A stretch of 64,000 bases of DNA from assembly GCA_902570155.1 (NCBI GenBank), contig CACFXU010000002.1:120557-184556 (forward strand), written 5' to 3'. Every line of letters starts with the position of its first letter. Position 1 is the stretch's first letter. The position numbers and the translations under genes are program-made. This stretch comes from an uncultured Alphaproteobacteria bacterium (lineage in GTDB: Bacteria > Pseudomonadota > Alphaproteobacteria > HIMB59 > GCA-002718135). This document shows, piece after piece, positions 1 through 7,642 of this stretch. The notes beneath the pieces are model-generated. The model was not told the origin of the DNA, did no database searches, and saw only the letters and a list, made by a program, of their open reading frames with translations.

Positions 1-621
1 TATGTATACCATTGCAGGTATCATTATAAATCCTCCTCCAACTCCCATCATTGCGGACATTACTCCAACTGCGAACCCTATCAGTACAGGTGGTATCGCA
101 CTTATATAAAGTTTTGATCTATGAAAGCGAACTTTGAATGGAAGTCCGTGAAACCAAGAATGTTGATGCAGTTTTGTTCTTTTAGTGTTTCTTGCTCTAT
201 AGTGTTTTATTGTAGTTCTTGCGCTTTCAAAAGCCATACTAAAACCAATAAAACCTAAAAAGAAAAGAAATAATAACTGAATAACTAAATCTATTTGCCC
301 AAAGTTTTTTAGATAACTGAAAATATTTACACCAACTGTGGAGCCAATTAAGCCTCCTATTAAAAGGAATATACCCATCTTTATATCAACATTTCTTTTT
401 CTCCAGTGAGCAATAAAACCTGAAACTGAAGTTGCTAAAACGTGTGGAGCTTCAGAACCAACAGCTACAACTGGAGGTATGCCTAAAAAAATTAATAGTG
501 GTGTCATTAAAAATCCACCACCAACACCAAAAATTCCTGAAAGTATCCCTATACTCATACCAATAAAGATAATAAGAAAAATATTGACGTTCATTTCAGC
601 TATTGGAAGATAAATTGACAT
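1..621 (-). CDS. TauE/SafE-family anion exporter, 3' end outside window
   Basis: Partial membrane protein of at least 207 residues. Its ATG is at 621 and it stays open to the window edge, so the C-terminus is missing. The N-terminal segment has the glycine-rich motif GIFGVGGGFLMTP after the first hydrophobic helix, and a second copy (MMGVGGGFIMIP) appears near the cut end. This two-repeat pattern is typical of TauE/SafE (sulfite exporter) permeases. Family members move sulfite, sulfoacetate or other organic or inorganic sulfoxyanions out of the cell, but the substrate cannot be read from sequence. The gene lies 63 bases downstream of yeiH on the same strand, so it is probably the last gene of the fdhD-mobA-yeiH run. 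Family is fairly sure; substrate is unknown. Confidence 0.8.
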   Translation of the reverse strand, partial: MSIYLPIAEMNVNIFLIIFIGMSIGILSGIFGVGGGFLMTPLLIFLGIPPVVAVGSEAPHVLATSVSGFIAHWRKRNVDIKMGIFLLIGGLIGSTVGVNIFSYLKNFGQIDLVIQLLFLFFLGFIGFSMAFESARTTIKHYRARNTKRTKLHQHSWFHGLPFKVRFHRSKLYISAIPPVLIGFAVGVMSAMMGVGGGFIMIPAMVYI

Positions 622-684
622 ATTTTTTTATGAATTTTATATAATTATTACTTGATAAGTACAAATTATATTTATTTTAGAAAA

Positions 685-1779
685 TTATATAAAATTATTT
701 AGTATTATGATTCCGATATAACTTACAATTCCAACACAACAAGCTGCAGAAAAACCAACATAAAATGGTCTTATGCCTAAGCTTTTTAAAGAAACTAAAT
801 TTGTACTTATGCCAACAGCTGCCATTGCTATTGCTAAAGAATACTCAGCAATAGATTTAATAATATTGATTATTAATTGCCAGTTATTATTGGTTAATAT
901 TTCAAAAGCTAAATTACTATTTTGAATTCCATAATCTCCAATTGATCTTATAAGACCCATAAGAATAAAACCAATTATGAAAATTGGAAACATAGATATT
1001 ATTGATGGTTTGCTATTATTTTCACCAATATTATTTCTTAGATACATATAGCTTATTGTAGGAATGACGATTATCATACAGACATTTCTTACTAATTTTG
1101 TAATTGTCGCTATATCCATAGTTTTTGGTGAATTGAATTGTTCCGCATATATCAATCCAGCCCCAGCAACTTGAGCAGTTTCATGTATTGAAGTTCCAAG
1201 AAATAATCCTGATGCTAACTCATCTCCACTAAAAAGATAATATGCCATAAATGGATAGAGGAACATTGCAATTATTCCAAATATTGTAATATTAGCTATG
1301 GCATAAGCAACTTCCTCTTTATCAGCATTAATTGCAGGACTAGTTGCTACAATTGCTGATGCTCCACAAATACTTGTTCCAACTGCAATTAATGATCCCA
1401 TTTTTGAAGAAACATTTAATAACTTGCATAAATAATTTACAACTAAGATTGATATAATAATACAAGCAACAATTAGAGGTATTCCAACTATTCCAACTTT
1501 AAAAATATCTAAAAGCCCTAGTCTAATACCAAGACATATTATTCCTAATCTTAGAATAAATTTTAAAGAAAACTTAATTCCTTCTAATAAAAAATTATTA
1601 ATATGAAATATATTTCCTATCAAAAGACCAAATATTATTGATAGCATTATTGGTGATATTGGACTTTTATTTAAATTTAAAATTTCTTTTCCAATCAAAT
1701 CACTTAGGTATATGCCTGAATAAGCAATTATAAAACAAAATATAATTCCTGGAAATATTTTATATATTGAGGTTACCAT
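685..1779 (-). CDS. yeiH: YeiH/UPF0324 family putative sulfate exporter
   Basis: Integral membrane protein of 364 residues, with about ten hydrophobic segments spread over its whole length. The family signature GTSICGASAI lies at residues 134-143, followed by the charged loop after SPAINADKEE. The family is annotated as putative sulfate exporters, and few members have been tested. It sits between mobA and a TauE/SafE protein on the same strand, so two sulfoxyanion-type exporters are adjacent to molybdenum cofactor genes. Export of sulfate or sulfite from organosulfur breakdown is a plausible role, but this is inference. Confidence 0.82.
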   Translation of the reverse strand: MVTSIYKIFPGIIFCFIIAYSGIYLSDLIGKEILNLNKSPISPIMLSIIFGLLIGNIFHINNFLLEGIKFSLKFILRLGIICLGIRLGLLDIFKVGIVGIPLIVACIIISILVVNYLCKLLNVSSKMGSLIAVGTSICGASAIVATSPAINADKEEVAYAIANITIFGIIAMFLYPFMAYYLFSGDELASGLFLGTSIHETAQVAGAGLIYAEQFNSPKTMDIATITKLVRNVCMIIVIPTISYMYLRNNIGENNSKPSIISMFPIFIIGFILMGLIRSIGDYGIQNSNLAFEILTNNNWQLIINIIKSIAEYSLAIAMAAVGISTNLVSLKSLGIRPFYVGFSAACCVGIVSYIGIIILNNFI

Positions 1780-1830
1780 TTAAAATATTCTTTATACAAA
1801 AAAAATATTTTTTACATATTTATATCAAAT

Positions 1831-2433
1831 TCAGATATTTTTTGCAGTATTCCATTCTTCTTGAGTATTAACATTGAAAAAATTTTTTTCTTGGCTTTTG
1901 TCGAATTCAACAAATTTATATTTGTGCTTTTTAACCCAAAACATTATTTTACTATTTTTTAATATTAACTCATTTTCTAAACTAGTTATTAAGGATATAT
2001 GCCACATTGCTATTACAGGATGATGTCTACTATTTGATCTTGCAATCAATATTTTTACATTTTCATCATATGCCTCTAAAAACTTATCGAAAAGATTATC
2101 TGGTAAAAATGGAGTATCACTTGGAACAGTAAAAATCCATTCTTTGTTTGTGTAATTTTCTTTAGCCCACAACATTGATGTGTGAATTCCTGCTAAAGGT
2201 CCCACAAAACCTTTGAATCTATCTTCAATTATTGGGTAATTAATTTTCTTAAAACTTTTTAAGTCATTAGCATTTATTATTATTTCATTATTATATTTTT
2301 TAAGCTTGTTTATTATTTTGTCTAAGATTGTAATTCCATTTATTTTAGCAAAAGCTTTAAATCCACCTCCAAATCTTTTTGATTGACCTCCAGCAAGTAT
2401 GGCAAACAAAATTTTTTTCTTATTAATGGTCAA
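1831..2433 (-). CDS. mobA: Molybdenum cofactor guanylyltransferase MobA
   Basis: Cytosolic nucleotidyltransferase of 200 residues that joins GMP to Mo-molybdopterin to make the guanine dinucleotide cofactor (MGD) needed by formate dehydrogenase. The N-terminal GTP-binding loop AGGQSKRFGGG is at residues 14-24, followed by Lys26 in the family position. It departs slightly from the usual LAGGxSxRMGxDK pattern in having RFGGG. A PSDTPF motif in the middle matches the family's metal-binding region. The start overlaps the end of fdhD by 11 bases, so the two are probably translationally coupled. Its substrate comes from MoeA, and its likely client is FdsA in the same island. Confidence 0.88.
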   Translation of the reverse strand: MTINKKKILFAILAGGQSKRFGGGFKAFAKINGITILDKIINKLKKYNNEIIINANDLKSFKKINYPIIEDRFKGFVGPLAGIHTSMLWAKENYTNKEWIFTVPSDTPFLPDNLFDKFLEAYDENVKILIARSNSRHHPVIAMWHISLITSLENELILKNSKIMFWVKKHKYKFVEFDKSQEKNFFNVNTQEEWNTAKNI

Positions 2434-3238
2434 TTCTATGTTCTCCAGAAAGTGCTAAATATTTTTTTCCCTTTGCCCTTCCAATAAGTGTTAAATTCGA
2501 GCCTCTCGCCAGCTCTACACCCCATGCTGTGAATCCTGATCTAGAAATTAATATTGGAATACCCATTTTTATAGTTTTAATAACCATTTCACTAGTTAGT
2601 CTTCCAGTAGTGTAAAAAATTTTATTTGAAGAGCTAATTTTTTTTAAAAACATAAAACCAGCAATTTTATCGACAGCATTATGCCTCCCTACGTCTTCCA
2701 TATAAATCAATGGTTTATTATTATGAATAATGGCACAACCATGTATTGCTCCTGTTTCTAAATATAAGCTCGGTGTTAATGTAATTTTTTTTGAAATTTC
2801 ATAAATCCATTTATGTTTAATTTTCTTTTTAGATTTTAATTTTGATTTTTTTATTTCCGCATAGATATCTCCAAATACTGTACCTATTGCACAACCACTA
2901 GTTGTTATTTTCTTTCTTAATTTGTTTTCATAATTTGTTTTACGTTTTGTTCGTATAACAACCACACCTAAATCTTTATCAATTTCAACTTTTCTAATTA
3001 TGTCATTTTTCTTAAGCATATTTTGATTTAATAAATACCCAACTGCAAGATATTTTGGGTGATCACTAATAGACATTAGTGTTACTATTTCTTGATTATT
3101 AAGAAAAATTGTAAGAGCTTTTTCATTAATAACTTTAGAAATTATTTTATTCCCTTTCTCATCAAAACCATTTAGTTTTGTAATTAAGGACTTATTATTA
3201 ATATCAGGTGAGACTAAATATTTCTCTTTTTTTGCCAT
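2423..3238 (-). CDS. fdhD: Formate dehydrogenase sulfurtransferase FdhD
   Basis: FdhD (271 residues) passes sulfur to the molybdenum of bis-MGD in formate dehydrogenase, and without it the enzyme is inactive. The C-terminal DVGRHNAVDKI motif is clear. The catalytic CxxC loop of Escherichia coli FdhD is reduced here to TTSGCAIGT, with Cys116 kept and a Gly at the second Cys position. Cys116 would therefore have to carry the persulfide alone. It is the first gene of the minus-strand run, 26 bases from the divergent tupB-like gene. A tusA sulfur carrier about 2.4 kb away could be its sulfur source, which is inference. Confidence 0.9.
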   Translation of the reverse strand: MAKKEKYLVSPDINNKSLITKLNGFDEKGNKIISKVINEKALTIFLNNQEIVTLMSISDHPKYLAVGYLLNQNMLKKNDIIRKVEIDKDLGVVVIRTKRKTNYENKLRKKITTSGCAIGTVFGDIYAEIKKSKLKSKKKIKHKWIYEISKKITLTPSLYLETGAIHGCAIIHNNKPLIYMEDVGRHNAVDKIAGFMFLKKISSSNKIFYTTGRLTSEMVIKTIKMGIPILISRSGFTAWGVELARGSNLTLIGRAKGKKYLALSGEHRIDH

Positions 3239-3264
3239 ATGTTGTAATTAAACTAATAATATAA

Positions 3265-3957
3265 ATGAACATATTAGAAATTTTCACAAATTCCATACTA
3301 TTAATTATTACTTTAGATAGTGAACTATGGGACATTATACTTTTATCATTATTTGTAAGTTTTACCGCCCTACTTATTGCATCATTATTAGGGTTTATAG
3401 TAGGGTATTATTTTGCAATTTATAATTTTAATTTCAAAAAAATTATCTTAATAATTATAAACTCATTGATGGGAATTCCTCCAGTTGTAGTTGGTTTAAT
3501 TGTTTATTTTATTTTTGCATCAGGTGGACCTTTAGGTATCTTACAGCTTCTATACACACCCTCTGCGATGATTATTGCTCAAACTATAATAATTTTTCCA
3601 ATAATTGCTTCATTATCTCATGAGATATTTTCTAAAAATTGGTTTGAATTTAAAGATCAGATAAGATCCTTAAATATTCCCTTTTGGGGTTCTGTAAAAC
3701 TTCTATTTAACCATAGTTATTTTTTATTAATAACAACATTATTATCTGCTTTTGGCAGAGCAATTTCAGAAGTTGGTGCAGTTATGATTGTGGGTGGTAA
3801 TATTGATCATTATACAAGAGTAATGACAACTGCTATATCTTTAGAAACTAGGATGGGAAATTTAGAATACGCTATGGCACTAGGTTTAGTTTTAATATCA
3901 ATAACAATAATTATTTACTCTCTTGTATATTTGTTAAATAATAGATCTATTAAATGA
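3265..3957 (+). CDS. tupB: Tungstate/molybdate-type ABC transporter permease (TupB-like)
   Basis: Inner-membrane permease of 230 residues with about five or six hydrophobic segments. The cytoplasmic coupling region ends in AFGRAISEVGAVMIVGGNI (residues 162-180), closely matching tungstate (TupB) permeases; molybdate ModB proteins differ there. It starts a plus-strand run with mobB (4-base overlap) and moeA, so import of Mo or W oxyanion for cofactor assembly fits well. No binding protein (TupA) or ATPase (TupC/ModC) gene lies in this window, so the partners must be elsewhere or borrowed. Assignment to the TupB family is good; the metal is not decided. Confidence 0.78.
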   Translation: MNILEIFTNSILLIITLDSELWDIILLSLFVSFTALLIASLLGFIVGYYFAIYNFNFKKIILIIINSLMGIPPVVVGLIVYFIFASGGPLGILQLLYTPSAMIIAQTIIIFPIIASLSHEIFSKNWFEFKDQIRSLNIPFWGSVKLLFNHSYFLLITTLLSAFGRAISEVGAVMIVGGNIDHYTRVMTTAISLETRMGNLEYAMALGLVLISITIIIYSLVYLLNNRSIK

Positions 3958-4436
3958 AAATAGTAGGAATTGTTGGTTGGAAGAATTCAGGGAAAACGAC
4001 TATTGCAACTAAAATTATAAATAAACTTAGCTCTAATAATTTTCGTGTTGCTTCAATTAAACATGCACATCACGAATTTGATATAGATCATGAAAATACA
4101 GATAGCTTTAAGCATAGATTAGCGGGATCTTCTCAAGTAATAGTTAGTTCATCGAAGCGATGGGTTAAAATATCAGAACTAAACAATTCAAAAGAAAAAA
4201 CATTAGATGAATTAATTAATCAACTTTCAGAAATTGATATTGTAATAGTGGAAGGGTTTAAAAATGAAAATCACCCAAAAATTGAAATAATTAAAAATGA
4301 TAATGATAATTACTTATTTACCAAAATTAAAAATATAAAAGCTATTATTACAAATAATAAACTTAATACTGACTTGAGAATATTTAAGAATTACGAAATT
4401 GATAATATAGTTGATTTTATTTTGAGAGAATTTTAA
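3954..4436 (+). CDS. mobB: Molybdopterin-guanine dinucleotide biosynthesis adaptor MobB
   Basis: Small P-loop GTP-binding protein of 160 residues. The Walker A motif GWKNSGKTT is at residues 8-16, and an IVIVEGFK segment near residue 100 matches the MobB family, as does SIKHAHHEFDIDH in the middle. MobB binds GTP and assists MobA in attaching GMP to Mo-molybdopterin. It is helpful but not essential in E. coli. It overlaps the upstream permease by 4 bases and shares one base with moeA downstream (TAATG). In some genomes MobB is fused to MoeA or MobA; here it stands alone. Confidence 0.88.
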   Translation: MKIVGIVGWKNSGKTTIATKIINKLSSNNFRVASIKHAHHEFDIDHENTDSFKHRLAGSSQVIVSSSKRWVKISELNNSKEKTLDELINQLSEIDIVIVEGFKNENHPKIEIIKNDNDNYLFTKIKNIKAIITNNKLNTDLRIFKNYEIDNIVDFILREF

Positions 4437-5650
4437 TGAATAAATCACCTCTAACCAAAAAACAAATTGTTAATTTATTTAAAAAACAAAAGGTTGTAAT
4501 TTTTAATTCTGAAAAAGTTAATTTAGAAAATTCTGAGGGTAGATTCCTTTACGAAAATATTAAAAGTAAAATAAATTTACCTCCTTTTAATAATTCTGCT
4601 GTAGACGGTTATGCTATTTTAAAAGCAGATTTAAAAACAAAAAAAAATTTTTTTTGTTATAGACGAATTGCTGCTGGAGATAACAAAAATATAAAATTAA
4701 AACCAGGTGAAGCAGTCAGAATCTTTACTGGCGCAAAAATGCCTACGAATTCATCAACTATAGTTATGCAGGAAAATACATACAAGAAAGGAAATAAAAT
4801 TCATTTAATTAAAATTCCAAAATTTGGAGATAATTATAGATTAAAGGGTGAAGATATAAAAAAAAACCAAAAAATATTGGAAAAGGGGTCTAAATTAAAT
4901 CAACAAAATATAAATTTAATTGCTGCTACCGGTATTAGTAAAATAAAAGTATTTAAAAAAATTAAAATTGGTTTCTTTACAAGTGGTAATGAATTACGAA
5001 AACCAACTAAAAATTTAAAAAATTCCGAAATCAATAATTCAAATTATTATAGTTTATATAATTTACTTCATAAGAATTTTATAGAAAAAAAATATTGTGG
5101 AAATCTCAAAGATAATTTTAAATCTATTAAAAATAAAATCTTTAATACTTCAAAAAAATTTAATGTAATAATAACTGCTGGAGGTGCATCTGTTGGTGAT
5201 GAAGATCATATAATTAAAGTTTTATCTGAATTAGGTAAGGTATATTTTTGGAGAGCAGCAATAAAACCAGGAAGACCAATTGCAGTTGGAAAAATAAATA
5301 ATTGCTACATAATCTGCTTACCAGGTAATCCAGTTTCTGTTCAATTACTATATGCAATGTTAGTAAGACCATTAATAGAAAAATTATCTGGTGGAAATTT
5401 TAAGCTCCCATCATCAAGTAAAATTACAGCAAATTTTTCTATGAAGAAAAAAACAAAAAGAATGGAGTGGTTACGTGTAAATAAAGAAACTATAAATAAT
5501 AAAAATATTGCAAATAAATTTCCTAAACAAGGTTCTGGTATGATTAGTTCTATATCCTATTCTGATGGTATAATTGAAATTGATGAAAATGTTTCTCAAG
5601 TAAACAAAGGAGATATTTTTGATTTTTATAATTATGAAAGTCTATTTTAA
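4436..5650 (+). CDS. moeA: Molybdopterin molybdenumtransferase MoeA
   Basis: MoeA (404 residues) inserts molybdate into adenylylated molybdopterin to give Mo-cofactor. Family marks are PPFNNSAVDGYA at residues 49-60, the TAGGASVGDEDHI motif near 246-258 that binds the pterin phosphate, and LPGNPVS near 294-300. Length is normal. The ATG is shared with the end of mobB (TAATG), indicating coupling. It is the last gene of the tupB-mobB-moeA run and converges on tusA with a 4-base overlap. The moaA-E genes needed for the earlier steps are not in the window. The protein is strongly Lys/Asn-rich, as expected for such low G+C. Confidence 0.92.
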   Translation: MNKSPLTKKQIVNLFKKQKVVIFNSEKVNLENSEGRFLYENIKSKINLPPFNNSAVDGYAILKADLKTKKNFFCYRRIAAGDNKNIKLKPGEAVRIFTGAKMPTNSSTIVMQENTYKKGNKIHLIKIPKFGDNYRLKGEDIKKNQKILEKGSKLNQQNINLIAATGISKIKVFKKIKIGFFTSGNELRKPTKNLKNSEINNSNYYSLYNLLHKNFIEKKYCGNLKDNFKSIKNKIFNTSKKFNVIITAGGASVGDEDHIIKVLSELGKVYFWRAAIKPGRPIAVGKINNCYIICLPGNPVSVQLLYAMLVRPLIEKLSGGNFKLPSSSKITANFSMKKKTKRMEWLRVNKETINNKNIANKFPKQGSGMISSISYSDGIIEIDENVSQVNKGDIFDFYNYESLF

Positions 5651-5898
5651 TTTTTAATTTTAAATCTATAACGAATTACAATTTTATCTTTTATTTTTTC
5701 ACAACTTAAATATTCATAGTTAGACTGATCACAATAATGTTCAAAGTCTGCTTCAGCCAAAGGATCAGTTGCAATAATTTTAATAATTGTATCTTTGTTT
5801 AATTCTGATGCAAGTTTTCTAGCCTTAAGCACTGGTATAGGACATTCTGTACCACTAGTATCAAGAACTAATTCTTTATTTTCAACTGAATCTTTCAT
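5647..5898 (-). CDS. tusA: Sulfur carrier protein TusA
   Basis: Small cytosolic sulfur carrier (83 residues). The active-site motif is ECPIPVLKARK with Cys19, which carries a persulfide taken from a cysteine desulfurase. In E. coli TusA feeds tRNA thiolation and also influences molybdenum cofactor synthesis. Its position between moeA (convergent, 4-base overlap) and the divergent fds genes suggests it supplies sulfur for molybdopterin or for FdhD-dependent sulfuration of formate dehydrogenase. That job is inferred from context; the family call itself is secure. Confidence 0.88.
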   Translation of the reverse strand: MKDSVENKELVLDTSGTECPIPVLKARKLASELNKDTIIKIIATDPLAEADFEHYCDQSNYEYLSCEKIKDKIVIRYRFKIKN

Positions 5899-5922
5899 AG
5901 TTTTCTGATACTTAATATATAG

Positions 5923-5928
5923 TATAAT
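5923..5928 (+). promoter_or_regulatory. Candidate -10 element for fdsGB
   Basis: A perfect TATAAT lies 11 bases upstream of the fdsGB start, in the 40-base gap between the divergent tusA and fdsGB genes. No convincing -35 is visible at 16-18 bases upstream. The distance to the ATG would leave a very short leader. In such AT-rich DNA this match could be chance. Confidence 0.3.
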
Positions 5929-5938
5929 ATTAATTGGA

Positions 5939-7642
5939 ATGGATAAATTTGTTTCTCAAACAGAAACTTCTTTAAAAAAGAAGAAAAGACGCTGGACTCC
6001 AAAAGGAAGACAAGTCGAAGATAAATATTTAGATGAAGTTTCTAAATTGTTTTCAGGGTTAATATTTAAGCGAGATGAATTAATAGAATATTTGCATATA
6101 TTACAGGATAAATTTGGTGTTTTGTACGACAAACATCTAGTAGCTTTATCAACTATTATTAACTTACCACTTTCTGAAATTTATGAAGTTGCAACTTTTT
6201 ATGCTCACTTTAATATAGTTAAAGATAGTAAAGATTATAATCCAGTGAATGTTGTCAGGGTTTGTGAAAGTTTAACTTGTGAATTATTTGGCGCACACAA
6301 ATTACTTCAAGAAATAAAAAAATTAGAAAATAAAAATATAAAAGTCGTACCTGGGCCATGCATGGGAAGATGTAATGTTGCTCCTACTGTTTGCGTAGGA
6401 AAAAATTATGTTGATGTGGCTAATTTTGATAAAGTTAAAAAAACAATTGTTGAAAAAAATTTTGACCCCTTCATTCCAGATTATATAAATTTATCTTCTT
6501 ATAAAAAAAAAGGTGGTTATGAAATTGCAAACAAAATAAAAAATGGTGTTATCTCAAAAAAACAAGTTTTGGATTCTTTAAATGAAAGCGGATTGAAAGG
6601 TAAGGGTGGTGCTGGATTTCCTACAGGAAAAAAATGGGAAATTGTTTCAAATTACAATGGTAAAAAATATGTTGCTGTTAATGGTGATGAAGGTGAGCCA
6701 GGAACATTTAAAGATAGGTCATATTTAGAAAGTGATCCACATAGATTTTTAGAAGGAGCTTTAATTGCATCCTATTTTATAAATGCTCAAAAAGTTTATA
6801 TTTATATGAGAGATGAATATCCAACAGTTATAAAAATTTTACTTGATGAAATAAATAAAATGGAAGATGAAAAAATAATTCCAAAAGATTTTTTCATAGT
6901 CAGAAGAGGGGCAGGAGCCTATATTTGTGGAGAAGAGTCAGCAATGATAGAAAGTATTGAAGGCAAGAGAGGATTGCCAAGGCATAGACCGCCTTATGTG
7001 GCTGAAATTGGTTTATTTGGATGTCCTACTTTAACAAATAATTTAGAAACTCTTTTTTGGGTAAGAGATATAATTGAAAAAGGAGCAAAGTGGTTTGCTG
7101 AAAAGGGGTCCAATGGGAATAAGGGTTTTCATAGTTTTTCAGTATCTGGAAGAGTAAAGAACCCAGGAGTAAAGGTTGCTCCAGCCGGTATAACAATTCA
7201 ACAATTAATTGATAAGTATTGTGATGGTATGGCAGATGGACATACTTTTAAAGGATATCTTCCAGGAGGTGCATCAGGTGGTATCCTACCCGCTACTATG
7301 AATGATATTCCACTTGATTATGGATCAAAAGAATTAATGGATGCCGGATGTTTTTTAGGTTCAGCGGCAGTAGTTGTATTGTCGGATCATGATAATATGA
7401 AAGATGTTGCACTTAATTTACTAAAATTTTTCGAAGAGGAAAGTTGTGGTCAATGTACACCATGCCGTTCCGGTACGGAGAAAACTGTAAAATTAATGCA
7501 AGAAAAAAATTGGAACAAGGAAAAATTAAAAGATTTAAGTGAAGTTATGGCTCAAGCATCTATATGTGGTCTAGGACAGGCTGCAACAAACCCATTAAAT
7601 TCTGTTTTAAAATATTTTAGCAATGAAATAACTTATGACTAA
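5939..7642 (+). CDS. fdsB: NAD-dependent formate dehydrogenase, fused gamma+beta subunit (NuoE-NuoF type)
   Basis: A 567-residue fusion of the two diaphorase subunits of soluble molybdenum formate dehydrogenase. Residues about 20-165 are a NuoE/FdsG thioredoxin-like domain with four [2Fe-2S] ligands, Cys109, Cys114, Cys141 and Cys145. Residues about 190-567 are a NuoF/FdsB domain: glycine-rich GKGGAGFPTG FMN/NADH segment, GEPGTFKDR, and the [4Fe-4S] ligands Cys503, Cys506, Cys509 and Cys543. It takes electrons from FdsA and reduces NAD+. In Cupriavidus and Rhodobacter the two parts are separate genes. It overlaps fdsA by 8 bases. A NuoEF-like hydrogenase subunit is excluded by the neighbouring FdsA. 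Confidence 0.9.
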   Translation: MDKFVSQTETSLKKKKRRWTPKGRQVEDKYLDEVSKLFSGLIFKRDELIEYLHILQDKFGVLYDKHLVALSTIINLPLSEIYEVATFYAHFNIVKDSKDYNPVNVVRVCESLTCELFGAHKLLQEIKKLENKNIKVVPGPCMGRCNVAPTVCVGKNYVDVANFDKVKKTIVEKNFDPFIPDYINLSSYKKKGGYEIANKIKNGVISKKQVLDSLNESGLKGKGGAGFPTGKKWEIVSNYNGKKYVAVNGDEGEPGTFKDRSYLESDPHRFLEGALIASYFINAQKVYIYMRDEYPTVIKILLDEINKMEDEKIIPKDFFIVRRGAGAYICGEESAMIESIEGKRGLPRHRPPYVAEIGLFGCPTLTNNLETLFWVRDIIEKGAKWFAEKGSNGNKGFHSFSVSGRVKNPGVKVAPAGITIQQLIDKYCDGMADGHTFKGYLPGGASGGILPATMNDIPLDYGSKELMDAGCFLGSAAVVVLSDHDNMKDVALNLLKFFEEESCGQCTPCRSGTEKTVKLMQEKNWNKEKLKDLSEVMAQASICGLGQAATNPLNSVLKYFSNEITYD

